Positions 26,221 to 33,791 of a stretch of 64,000 bases of DNA are shown piece after piece. The stretch's first letter is position 1; every line of letters starts with the position of its first letter. A program made the position numbers and the translations under genes. The DNA comes from DASRIA01 sp963816975 (lineage in GTDB: Bacteria; Actinomycetota; Thermoleophilia; Solirubrobacterales; JBBDJG01). A model generated the notes under the pieces. It ran no database searches, was not told where the DNA came from, and saw nothing but the letters and a program-made list of their open reading frames with translations. The stretch is from NCBI GenBank assembly GCA_963816975.1, contig CAWFMD010000005.1, positions 124,001 to 188,000 on the forward strand, written 5' to 3'.

Positions 26221-27243
26221 TCAAGTCGCCTCGAAATGCGCGATGCCGCCCTGCTCCACCTCGCGCACCCGGCCCTCGTTCAGCAGCAGGTCCACGTGGC
26301 CCAGCACCTCGGACAGCGTCAGGTAGGCCTGCGTGACGGCGATGTCGCCGAAGATCGCCTGGGTGAGGTCGTACCCGGTGCGCGGCCGCTCGATGATCAG
26401 GTCGTGGATCTTGTCCGCGCGGCGGCGGTGGAACTCGAACCGCTCGTCGATCAGCGCCACGTGATCCGTGATGGGCTCGCCGTGGCCCGAGAGCACGATC
26501 TCGGCAGGCAGCTCCCGCGTCCGGCGCAGCGACTCGAGGTATGTGACGAGTGCCTGTGGGCGCCGCGCGGGGTCGGTGGCCTCGCGGTCGTCCAGGGGCC
26601 GGCTGATCAGGGGGTTGGACGAGATGTGCTTGATCAGGTGGTCCGCCGCGACCAGGATCCGGCGCTGCTCGTCCCAGAAGACCGTGTCGGACGGGGAGTG
26701 GCCGGGCCGGTGCAGGACCTCGAGCGTGCGGTCGCGCAGCGTGAGCCGCTCGCCGTCGCGCAGCGGGCGCGTGACCTTCGCCTTCGAGCCCCACGCGCGA
26801 AACGCCGAAGACACCGTCTGGAGCGCGCGCACGATCTCGTCCGGGATGCCGTTGCGGCGCATCACCCCCCCGGCGAACTGATCGTCGCGGGCGGCGTCCT
26901 CGCCGTAGTGCTCGACGAAGTGGGCGAGCTTGTCGATCGCGGCGACTTCCGCCCCCGAGTGGGAAACGATGATGTCGACGAGGCCGAGGTGGTCGATGTG
27001 CTGGTGGGTCAGCACGACCAGCTCGATGTCCTCCAGCGAGCGACCGTGCTCGGCCAGCTGGTGCTGCAGCTCATCAAGTGCGCGGCCCGAGTTTGGACCC
27101 GAGTCGACCAGGGTGAGCGGGTCGTCGTCGATCAGGTATGTGTTGACCCGGCCCACCGCGAACGGGGTCGGGATCCGCAGCAGATGGATGCCGGCGGCCG
27201 CTGCCCGGGCGAGGGCGGCCTCGGCGGTGAGCGGCTCGGTCAA
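26221..27243 (-). CDS. MBL-fold metallo-hydrolase
   Basis: 340 residues, with the metallo-beta-lactamase metal site HQHIDH (His80, His82, Asp84, His85), a following LHRPGHSPSDTVFW (third His), ADHL and SGHGEPI (last His). Length and C-terminal helical part resemble the glyoxalase II/LACTB2-like group; substrate unknown. TTG start at 27243, four bases after the phosphomannomutase stop, so the two are in one leftward transcript. Confidence 0.85.
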   Translation of the reverse strand: MTEPLTAEAALARAAAAGIHLLRIPTPFAVGRVNTYLIDDDPLTLVDSGPNSGRALDELQHQLAEHGRSLEDIELVVLTHQHIDHLGLVDIIVSHSGAEVAAIDKLAHFVEHYGEDAARDDQFAGGVMRRNGIPDEIVRALQTVSSAFRAWGSKAKVTRPLRDGERLTLRDRTLEVLHRPGHSPSDTVFWDEQRRILVAADHLIKHISSNPLISRPLDDREATDPARRPQALVTYLESLRRTRELPAEIVLSGHGEPITDHVALIDERFEFHRRRADKIHDLIIERPRTGYDLTQAIFGDIAVTQAYLTLSEVLGHVDLLLNEGRVREVEQGGIAHFEAT

Positions 27244-27247
27244 GTAC

Positions 27248-28618
27248 TCATGAGCGGATCTGCGCCAGCACCTCGGCGGTGTGGGCGTCCAGCTCCTCCT
27301 TGCTGAAGGCCTCGAGGTTCAGGCGGAGCAGCGGCTCCGTGTTCGAGGGCCGCACGTTGAAGTGCCAGCTGCCGCAGTCCACCGAAACGCCGTCGAGCCA
27401 GGTCACCTCGTGGTCGGAGTAGCGGGCGGCGATCTCCTGAATCTTCTTCTCGGGGTCGCCGACCGTCGAGTTGATCTCGCCGGAGATGAAGTACTTCTCG
27501 CGAAGGGGGCGCAGCAGCTCCGACATGGTCTTGCCGCGCACGGATAGCAGCTCCATCACGAGCAGCGCCGGGATCACCCCGGAGTCCGCGCACCAGAAAT
27601 CGCGGAAGTAGTAGTGGCCCGAGACCTCGCCGCCGAAGGCGGCGTCCTGCTCCCGCATGCGGGCCTTGAAGAATGCGTGGCCGACGCGGTTCACCACCGC
27701 GTGCCCGCCCAGATGCTCGACCGTATCGGGCACCGCCCGGCTGGCGCGCACGTCGTAGATGATCGTGGCGCCCGGCTCCTTGGCGAGGATCGCCTCGGCC
27801 AGCAGTGCGGTGAGGAAGTCGCCCGGCACGAACTCGCCGAGGTCGTCGATGAAGAAGCAGCGGTCCGCATCGCCGTCCCATGCGATTCCCAGCTCGGCCT
27901 TGCGATCGAGCACCGTGTCGATGATCAGCCTGCGGTTCTGCTCGAGCAGGGGGTTGGGCTCGTGGCCGGGGAACTCGCCGTCGGGTTCGAAGTAGAGCCG
28001 CTCGCCGCGGATCGGGAAGGAGTCGATCAACGGGCCGATCATGGCGCCGGCCATGCCGTTCCCGCCGTCCAGCACGATCGGCATCGGGCGGATCGCGTCC
28101 GGCCGGATGAAGTCGAGCACGTAGCGGCGGAACTCCTCGTAGACGTCGGCCCGCTCGATCGTGCCGGTGCCGTTCGGCACAGGGAACTCGCCCTCCTCGA
28201 CGACGCGCTGCACGTCCGGGATGCCGCGATCGCCCGACAGCGGCAGGGCGCCCTCCCGCACGAGCTTGAAGCCGGCCCACTGCTTGGGGTTGTGGGAGGC
28301 GGTCACCGACACGCCGCCGTCCAACGCTCGCGATCCCACCGTGTAATAGACCATCTCGGTCCCGACCATCCCGATGTCGAGCACGTCGCAGCGCTCGTCG
28401 GTCAGACCGCGCGCGAAGCTCGCGGCCAGGGAGGGGGAGTGGAGGCGCATGTCGTGACCCACAGCCACGCGCAGCGTGCGGTCGCCGGCGTCGCGCAGAT
28501 CGCGCAGCACGCGCGCGAACCCGCGGCCGACACGGTAGGCAACGTGCTCGTCGATCTGGTCCGGATAGGTGCCGCGCACGTCATAGGCCTTGAAGATTTC
28601 GGCGGAGACCTCGGTCAC
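27248..28618 (-). CDS. manB: Phosphomannomutase/phosphoglucomutase
   Basis: 456 residues converting hexose 1- and 6-phosphates for cell-wall glycan and nucleotide-sugar synthesis. Landmarks: IFKAYDVRGTYPDQIDE (8-24), active-site phosphoserine loop GGVSVTASHNPKQW with Ser108, metal loop WDGDADRCFFID, sugar-binding GEVSGHYYFRDFW, and phosphate-binding RPSNTEPLLRLNLEA near the end. The GTG at 28618 is preferred because AGGAGG lies upstream and it overlaps the HIT stop (GTGA); an in-frame ATG at 28660 would sit inside the HIT gene. Confidence 0.93.
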   Translation of the reverse strand: MTEVSAEIFKAYDVRGTYPDQIDEHVAYRVGRGFARVLRDLRDAGDRTLRVAVGHDMRLHSPSLAASFARGLTDERCDVLDIGMVGTEMVYYTVGSRALDGGVSVTASHNPKQWAGFKLVREGALPLSGDRGIPDVQRVVEEGEFPVPNGTGTIERADVYEEFRRYVLDFIRPDAIRPMPIVLDGGNGMAGAMIGPLIDSFPIRGERLYFEPDGEFPGHEPNPLLEQNRRLIIDTVLDRKAELGIAWDGDADRCFFIDDLGEFVPGDFLTALLAEAILAKEPGATIIYDVRASRAVPDTVEHLGGHAVVNRVGHAFFKARMREQDAAFGGEVSGHYYFRDFWCADSGVIPALLVMELLSVRGKTMSELLRPLREKYFISGEINSTVGDPEKKIQEIAARYSDHEVTWLDGVSVDCGSWHFNVRPSNTEPLLRLNLEAFSKEELDAHTAEVLAQIRS

Positions 28619-29112
28619 GCCGCCTCCTGCGCATGGAAGGCGTCGCGCAGCCTGCCCCACGAGTCCGCCAGTACCTCGGGCAGCACGAGCGTGTCGCCCA
28701 CGACGGGCATGAAGTTCGTATCACCCTTCCAGCGGGGCACGATGTGCTGGTGCACGTGGCCGGCGAAACCGGCTCCCGCCACCTCCCCGAGGTTCATGCC
28801 GACGTTGAACCCCTCCGGCCCATAGACCTGCTTCACCGCGCCAAGTGAGCGCTGTGTGAGCGACATCAGCTCGGCGGCGGCCTCGCCGTCGAGCTCGCGC
28901 AGGTCGGACACGTGGCCATAGGGAGCGACCATCAGGTGCCCGGTGGCATAGGGGAAGGCGTTCAGGATCACGTAGCAGCTACTCCCGCGATGGGCGATCA
29001 GGGCGCGCTGATCGTCGCCCATGGCGGGGCGGGTACAGAAGATGCACTCGTCGGGTCTGTCGCCTTTCAGGTACTGCAGCCGCCAGGGAGCCCATAGTCG
29101 ATGGTTGGCCAA
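28615..29112 (-). CDS. HIT-family nucleotide hydrolase/phosphorylase
   Basis: 165 residues of the histidine-triad superfamily, with the triad HVHQHIVPRW (His119, His121, His123), an N-terminal Cys pair (CIFC, 23-26) of the AP4A-phosphorylase-like group, and LNAFPYATGHLMVAPYGHV. It likely cleaves dinucleoside polyphosphates or nucleoside phosphoramidates. TTG start at 29112. First gene of the leftward operon; its promoter region faces the SAM riboswitch unit on the other strand. Confidence 0.9.
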   Translation of the reverse strand: MANHRLWAPWRLQYLKGDRPDECIFCTRPAMGDDQRALIAHRGSSCYVILNAFPYATGHLMVAPYGHVSDLRELDGEAAAELMSLTQRSLGAVKQVYGPEGFNVGMNLGEVAGAGFAGHVHQHIVPRWKGDTNFMPVVGDTLVLPEVLADSWGRLRDAFHAQEAA

Positions 29113-29142
29113 CGGGCTCGCATCCTACGAGAACGGCCGCGG

Positions 29143-29172
29143 CTGGCATTCGACCTCGCGGTTTGCTTTAAT
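29143..29172 (+). promoter_or_regulatory. Candidate promoter of the SAM-riboswitch transcript
   Basis: CTGGCA (29143-29148) and TTTAAT (29167-29172), 18 bases apart, resemble a sigma-70 -35/-10 pair. Start would fall near 29180, ten or so bases before the riboswitch aptamer. Confidence 0.45.
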
Positions 29173-29190
29173 CCCCGGTCACATAAGCAA

Positions 29191-29303
29191 GCATCCAGAG
29201 GGGTGGAGGGACTGGCCCATTGAAGCCCCGGCAACCATTCCGAGCGCGAGCTCGAGAAACGGTGCCAATTCCAGCAGGCTCCAAGTTAAGGCCTGGGAGA
29301 TGT
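29191..29303 (+). promoter_or_regulatory. SAM-I (S-box) riboswitch aptamer
   Basis: The conserved S-box core is present in order: AGAGGGGTGGAGGGACTGGC starting at 29197, CCCCGGCAACC (29226-29236) and GGTGCCAATTCC (29261-29272), followed by a P4 hairpin CAGGC...GCCTG (29275-29295). P1 can form between GCATC (29191-29195) and GATGT (29299-29303). It should bind S-adenosylmethionine and shut off the downstream thrC-like gene and sulfur-carrier gene when SAM is high. Confidence 0.92.
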
Positions 29304-29323
29304 GGACGAGAGCTCCTCGACGG

Positions 29324-29355
29324 AACCTCTGCCACACCCGGGCAGAGGTTTTTTT
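29324..29355 (+). terminator. Riboswitch-controlled intrinsic terminator
   Basis: Perfect 10-bp stem AACCTCTGCC (29324-29333) / GGCAGAGGTT (29341-29350) with a 7-base loop and a run of seven T (29349-29355), 17 bases before the thrC-like start. The 3' side of P1, TGTGG (29301-29305), can instead pair with CCACA (29332-29336), breaking both P1 and the terminator stem; a CGAG/CTCG hairpin (29307-29319) fits between. This gives an OFF switch by termination. Confidence 0.93.
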
Positions 29356-29371
29356 CGTTGAAGGAGACTAG

Positions 29372-30610
29372 ATGCCGGCTGTAGCACTGAAATGCAAAGA
29401 GTGTCGGGAGGAGTACGAGCTCGGGGCGAGCTATGTCTGCGAGCACTGCTTCGGGCCGCTCGAGGTGAGCTACGACTATTCCGGGCTGGATGACCCGGCC
29501 GCGCTGCGGCGCAAGATCCAGGCGGGGCCGCCGTCGATCTGGCGCTACTGCGACTTCCTGCCGTTCGACCGCCGCCCCCGGACCGGGCTGGACGCCGGCT
29601 TCACGCCGCTGATCAGGTCGGAGCGACTCGCCGAGCGTCTCGGCGTGGGTGAGGTCTGGGTCAAGAACGACGCGGCCAACCCGACGCACTCGTTCAAGGA
29701 CCGCGTCGTGAACGTGGCGATCGCCAAGGCCAAGGAGCTGGGTTTCGAGACCGTCGCGTGCGCGTCGACAGGCAACCTCGCGAACGCCGTGGCCGCGCAT
29801 GCTGCCGCTGCGGGCCTCGACTCGTACGTCTTCGTGCCGGCCGACCTGGAGGAGCAGAAGATCCTCGCGACCGGCGTTTACGGCACGCGGCTCGTTGCCG
29901 TCAAGGGCAACTACGACGATGTGAACCGGCTCTGTACCGAGTTGTCGGGCGAGCATCCGTGGGCGTTCGTGAACGTGAACCTGCGGCCCTACTACGCCGA
30001 GGGATCGAAGACGCTCGCGTTCGAGGTCGCGGAGCAGCTCGGCTTCGAGCTTCCGGACCACATCGTGTGCCCGGTGGCCTCGGGGTCGCTGTTCACGAAG
30101 ATCGCGCGCGGCTTCGAGGAGTGGCTGGAGCTGGGCATCCTCGAAGGATCCCTGCCCGCCTTCCACGGCGCGCAGGCGGAGGGCTGCAGCCCTGTCGCCC
30201 AGGCGTTCGCGGACGGTCACGAGATCTGCCGGCCGGTGCGGCCCGACACGATCGCCCGCTCGCTTGCAATCGGCAATCCGGCCGACGGCGTTTTCGCGCT
30301 CGAGGTGGCGCGGCGCACCGGTGGCTCGATCGACTCGGTCACCGACGCGGAGATCGTGGACGGCATCCGCCTGCTGGCCGCAACGACGGGCATCTTCACC
30401 GAGACGGCAGGTGGCGTGACGACCGCGGTGCTGGCCAAGCTCGCCGAGCGCGGCGACCTCGGCCCGTCCGATCGCGTCGTGATCTACAACACGGGCGAGG
30501 GTCTGAAGACCCTCGATGCCGTGCGCGACGTGGTGTCCACATATGACGTGGAGCCGACTCTCGCCAGCTTCACCGAGACGGTCCCGATCACCGCGGTGGA
30601 GCCGGTTTAG
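29372..30610 (+). CDS. thrC: Threonine-synthase-like PLP enzyme under SAM control
   Basis: 412 residues, fold-type II PLP enzyme of the threonine synthase family (O-phosphohomoserine to threonine in characterised members). N-terminal zinc-ribbon-like CKEC (8-11) and CEHC (23-26), PLP lysine in NPTHSFKDR (Lys109), substrate loop ASTGNLANAV (131-140), and a phosphate-cradle region PVASGSLFTK (234-243). ATG at 29372 with AAGGAG at 29361-29366. Preceded by a SAM-I riboswitch and followed with no gap by a CysO-like sulfur carrier. That context is odd for a plain threonine synthase and raises the alternative that it makes homocysteine or another thiol from O-phosphohomoserine with carrier-bound sulfide. 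The name thrC is by family only. Confidence 0.85.
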   Translation: MPAVALKCKECREEYELGASYVCEHCFGPLEVSYDYSGLDDPAALRRKIQAGPPSIWRYCDFLPFDRRPRTGLDAGFTPLIRSERLAERLGVGEVWVKNDAANPTHSFKDRVVNVAIAKAKELGFETVACASTGNLANAVAAHAAAAGLDSYVFVPADLEEQKILATGVYGTRLVAVKGNYDDVNRLCTELSGEHPWAFVNVNLRPYYAEGSKTLAFEVAEQLGFELPDHIVCPVASGSLFTKIARGFEEWLELGILEGSLPAFHGAQAEGCSPVAQAFADGHEICRPVRPDTIARSLAIGNPADGVFALEVARRTGGSIDSVTDAEIVDGIRLLAATTGIFTETAGGVTTAVLAKLAERGDLGPSDRVVIYNTGEGLKTLDAVRDVVSTYDVEPTLASFTETVPITAVEPV

Positions 30611-30883
30611 TTGGCGGTGACGGTCAAGATCCCGGCGCAGCTGCGGGCGCTGACCGGCAACGAGTCCGAGGCCGAGGTGGAGGCCGGCTCTGTCGGGGAC
30701 GCGCTCGACGCCGTGTACTCGCGTTACCAAGGGTTGCGCGATCGCATCACCGAGAACGGCGAGCTGCGGCGGTTCGTGAACGTGTACGTCGGCGGCGAGG
30801 ACATCCGCTTCGGCAAAGGGCTCGACACCCCGGTCGCCGACGGCGACGAGATCACGATCCTGCCCGCCGTGGCGGGTGGGTAG
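30611..30883 (+). CDS. cysO: CysO/MoaD-ThiS family sulfur-carrier protein
   Basis: 90-residue ubiquitin-like protein ending ILPAVAGG; the C-terminal Gly-Gly is the site that becomes a thiocarboxylate. The middle (RFVNVYVGGEDIRFGKGLDT) and the end closely match what I recall of M. tuberculosis CysO, which gives sulfur to O-phosphoserine on CysM for cysteine synthesis. TTG start at 30611 immediately after the thrC-like stop; it gives MAVTVKIP, aligned with the known CysO start, so it is preferred over GTG at 30617. Neither cysM nor the mec peptidase gene is adjacent, so the partner here is probably the thrC-like enzyme. Co-transcribed, hence also under SAM control. Confidence 0.85.
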   Translation: MAVTVKIPAQLRALTGNESEAEVEAGSVGDALDAVYSRYQGLRDRITENGELRRFVNVYVGGEDIRFGKGLDTPVADGDEITILPAVAGG

Positions 30884-30917
30884 CGCTCCCGCGCAGCAGT
30901 AGAGTCAGCGTTCCAGT

Positions 30918-31475
30918 ATGGACGCGCTCGACCGACTGCTCCCGACGCACGAGTTCTCCGACACGGTCAGTGTCGACACGTCCGCCGACGCAGAGCGTGC
31001 GCTGCGCGCGGCGCGCGCAGTGTCGGCCCGCGAGATGCCGCTCTCGTTGGCGCTCCTGACGGTGCGCGCGGTGCCGCTGATGCTCGCGCGTCGCCGGCTG
31101 CTCGTGCCGCGCGGCCCGCTGTGGGACGAGCTGATGCGCACCGCGGGGTTCGCGGCCTTCGCGGACGAGCCCGGGCGGCCGCTCGTGATGGGCTACATCG
31201 GCCGGCCCTGGAAGCCGACGGCGAGCGGCGCGCCGCTGCGCACCCGGGCCGAGTTCGTCGCCTGGTCCCAGCCGGGCTGGGCAAAGGTTGCGACTGCGTT
31301 CTGGGCGGAGCCCGACGGGTCGGGGACCCGCCTGGTCACGGAGACGCGCATTCACCTGACCGACGACGCGGCCCGCCGCGCGTTCTCACGCTACTGGCGC
31401 GTTGCGCACTTCGGCAGCGTGCTGCTGCGCCGTGACTGGCTGCGCGCGGCCAAGCGGCGGGCGGAGGCGGCTTAG
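30918..31475 (+). CDS. Conserved hypothetical, SRPBCC/DUF2867-like
   Basis: 185 residues, no signal peptide. The layout (FSDTVSVDTSADAERALRAA, REMPLSLALLTVRAVPLMLA, PGRPLVMGYIGRPWKP, WAKVATAFWAEPDGSGTRLV followed by TETRI) matches a family of START/SRPBCC-like proteins with unknown ligand. Ends Arg/Ala-rich. ATG at 30918; TAGAGT at 30900-30905 could serve as its own -10. Not obviously related to the sulfur genes before it. Confidence 0.65.
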   Translation: MDALDRLLPTHEFSDTVSVDTSADAERALRAARAVSAREMPLSLALLTVRAVPLMLARRRLLVPRGPLWDELMRTAGFAAFADEPGRPLVMGYIGRPWKPTASGAPLRTRAEFVAWSQPGWAKVATAFWAEPDGSGTRLVTETRIHLTDDAARRAFSRYWRVAHFGSVLLRRDWLRAAKRRAEAA

Positions 31476-31525
31476 GCCAGATCAGGCGGGCGCGTCGCCT
31501 TGCGCAGCGCGGCGGGCGAGCGCAC

Positions 31526-32530
31526 TCACAGCCACCCGCGCCGGCGGAAGAAGGCGACCATCGCGACCAGTACCCCGATCATCACGCTGCTGATGATCCA
31601 GAACGCGGTCTGGTCACCTTCGCCGGGAACGCCCACGTTCATTCCCCAGAGGCTGGCGAGGAAGGTCAGCGGCAGCACGATCACGCTGATCGACGTCAGC
31701 ACCCGCAGGATGTCGTTCACGCGGTGTGAGATCACCGACTCGTTCGTGTCCTCGAGCGCCTCCACGACTTCCTTGTAGTTCTCGAGCATGTCCCAGATGC
31801 GCTCGGACGCGTCCACGATGTCGTCGAAGTAGACCTCCAGCTCCTCGCGCATGTAACGCTGCTTGGTGCGCTCGAGGTCGCGCAGCACGGTGCGCTGCGG
31901 GCGGATGATCTTGCGGAAGTTGATGATCTCCTGCTTCACGTTGGAGATGTCGCGCACGATCTCCTCGCCGCGACCGATGAAGATGTCCTCCTCGAGCGTC
32001 TCCAGCTTGTTTCCGATCTTCCGCAGCATCGGGAAGCAATAGTCGAAGGACTGGTCGACGATCTGGTAGAGCAGGTAGCCGGTCCCGTTGGAGAAGTACT
32101 GATCGCGCACCTCATCGTTGGTGCGGCAGCGCTCGAACAGGTACTCGACCGGCTTCAGAGGCTGGTTCGGAAGGGTGATGATGTAGTCCGGCCCGACGAA
32201 CAGGTCCAGCTCGCCCGCGTTCAGCCGCCCGACCTGCTTGTCGAAGATCGGGAAGTGCAGGACGATGAACAGGTAGTCCGGGTACTCGTCGATCTTCGGC
32301 CGCTGGTTGCGGGACATGACGTCCTCGAGGTCCAGCGGGTGAAAGGCGAACTGCTCCGCCAGCCATGCGCGCTCCAGGGGGCCGGGCTCCTCGATGTGAA
32401 TCCACCGGATCCCGGCGTGCGAGACCTGCTCTACGTGCGGCTGGGTGCGCTCCTGCGAGGGGGCGGCGGCGGCGCCGTGGCGCCGCGCACGTGTCCTGCG
32501 TGGCAGTCGTGGTCGGAAGGCGATCGGCAT
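31526..32530 (-). CDS. corA: CorA-family magnesium/metal ion channel
   Basis: 334 residues. Long cytoplasmic alpha/beta and coiled-coil part (IFIGRGEEIVRDISNVKQEI, then RTVLRDLERTKQRYMREELE), then two C-terminal helices with the YGMN-type signature, here LWGMNVGVPG, and a basic end FFRRRGWL. Carries Mg2+ (or Co2+/Ni2+) as a pentamer. The ATG at 32530 is chosen; the long open frame upstream is Arg-rich and not protein-like. TACAAT on the minus strand (32589-32584) is a likely -10. Confidence 0.9.
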   Translation of the reverse strand: MPIAFRPRLPRRTRARRHGAAAAPSQERTQPHVEQVSHAGIRWIHIEEPGPLERAWLAEQFAFHPLDLEDVMSRNQRPKIDEYPDYLFIVLHFPIFDKQVGRLNAGELDLFVGPDYIITLPNQPLKPVEYLFERCRTNDEVRDQYFSNGTGYLLYQIVDQSFDYCFPMLRKIGNKLETLEEDIFIGRGEEIVRDISNVKQEIINFRKIIRPQRTVLRDLERTKQRYMREELEVYFDDIVDASERIWDMLENYKEVVEALEDTNESVISHRVNDILRVLTSISVIVLPLTFLASLWGMNVGVPGEGDQTAFWIISSVMIGVLVAMVAFFRRRGWL

Positions 32531-32610
32531 TGGAGCGGGTCTTCGGCGGCCGTCATCAGGGTTACCGGGGGAAAGCGCGATCGATTGTAAACCGCGGCTT
32601 GCGGGTCCAC

Positions 32611-32964
32611 TCACCTCCGGGAGGGAGCAAAGTCGTCGGGCCCGATCAGGTCCAGCGCGAGCGCCTGCGCCAGCAGGTCGGCCTCGAAGCAGATGTTGCT
32701 GCGCACGACCGCTTCGTAGAAGGCAACCATCTCCAGACGGGCTCCCGACAGCGCGTCGTCCACGCGCGCGGCGTCGCCGGCGCTGATGTCGCGGACCGTG
32801 CGCGCATCGCACTCCGGGCAGCGCAGCCGCAGCGTCAGCGCGCCACCACCACGCTCGCGCCAGGCCTCCAGTTGCAGCAGGTCGGATGCGCAGGCGTTGC
32901 AGACCGGCGGCATGCGCTCGCGCAGCGCAAGCGGATATGTCTTGTCGGCCGACTCGTCGTCCAT
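32611..32964 (-). CDS. Conserved hypothetical zinc-ribbon protein
   Basis: 117 residues with two cysteine pairs, CNAC (22-25) and CPEC (49-52), set about 23 residues apart, which look like a treble-clef or zinc-ribbon site, and an acidic helical C-terminus (FYEAVVRSNICFEADLLAQA). No enzyme motif seen. ATG at 32964. It lies upstream of corA on the same strand with an 80-base gap and is divergent from the TlpA gene. Confidence 0.65.
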   Translation of the reverse strand: MDDESADKTYPLALRERMPPVCNACASDLLQLEAWRERGGGALTLRLRCPECDARTVRDISAGDAARVDDALSGARLEMVAFYEAVVRSNICFEADLLAQALALDLIGPDDFAPSRR

Positions 32965-33017
32965 GGCGCGATCCGGATGAACGCTACGGGCGGCGGCTGA
33001 CGTAACGGGCCGGGAGG

Positions 33018-33695
33018 GTGTGTCAGGCTTTGGCTGTGGAAGCCACCACGCTCCCCACGAGCCGCCGCCCCTGGGGTCGCTGGGCTGCGTTCGGCGCGGC
33101 GCTGCTCTTCCTCGCGTTGCTCGTATATGGGCTGGCGGCGAAGGGCACCAGCGATGAGATCGACTCGGCCCTGGCCGAGGGCCGCGCGCCGCGTGCGCCC
33201 GGTTTCACGCTCGAGGTGCTGGAGCGCGGTTCGGTGCCCGCCCGCCTGGAACGGATGCTGGGAGCCGCGATGTCCGACGGCAAGCTGTCGGTATCCGAGC
33301 TCCTGGGCACCCCGGTGGTGCTCAACCTGTGGGCCTCGTGGTGTACGCCCTGCGAGGAGGAGTCCCCGCGGCTGCGCGAGGGCTGGGAGCGCTTTGGGCC
33401 GCGTGGCATCGCGTTCCTCGGGGTGAACATCCAGGACCTGCGCGGCGATGCGCGGGCGTTCAGCGACAGATTCGGCCTCACCTATCCGAGCGTCCGGGAC
33501 GCCCGCCGCGGCGTCGCCGACGACTATGGCGCGACCGGGATTCCGGAAACGTTCTTCGTGGACGCCCGCGGCCGGGTGGTGGGCCACGTGATCGGGGTCG
33601 TGTCGGCCTCCCAGCTGGCCGCTGGGGTACGGGCGGCCCTCGCGGGCCGGGTCGCGGGGACGGTGTCCGGTGGTCGCAGCTTCGAGGTGCGATGA
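33018..33695 (+). CDS. TlpA/ResA-type membrane-anchored thioredoxin
   Basis: 225 residues. A single N-terminal helix (about 20-41) anchors an extracytoplasmic thioredoxin domain with the CxxC motif WASWCTPCEEESP (Cys109, Cys112), LGVNIQDLRGDARAFSDRFG and the cis-proline region GIPETFFVDARGRV. Likely a thiol-disulfide reductase for cytochrome c maturation or general redox repair; no ccs/res genes are nearby. GTG starts at 33018 and 33036 are both possible; spacing to GGGAGG (33012-33017) suits neither perfectly. Confidence 0.88.
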   Translation: MCQALAVEATTLPTSRRPWGRWAAFGAALLFLALLVYGLAAKGTSDEIDSALAEGRAPRAPGFTLEVLERGSVPARLERMLGAAMSDGKLSVSELLGTPVVLNLWASWCTPCEEESPRLREGWERFGPRGIAFLGVNIQDLRGDARAFSDRFGLTYPSVRDARRGVADDYGATGIPETFFVDARGRVVGHVIGVVSASQLAAGVRAALAGRVAGTVSGGRSFEVR

Positions 33696-33791
33696 ATCCG
33701 CGGCGCGCCGGCCGTCTGTTTCATGACAGTTCCCTTGCAGGCCCGAGGTTCTTGCGTAAGTAACATCCTTTGTGTCGAATGAAGGAAGGAC

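Noticed and set aside
29104..29113. GTTGGCCAAC palindrome near the HIT start as an operator
   Set aside because: It overlaps the TTG start codon of the HIT gene and is a short common GC-type palindrome; no supporting second site.
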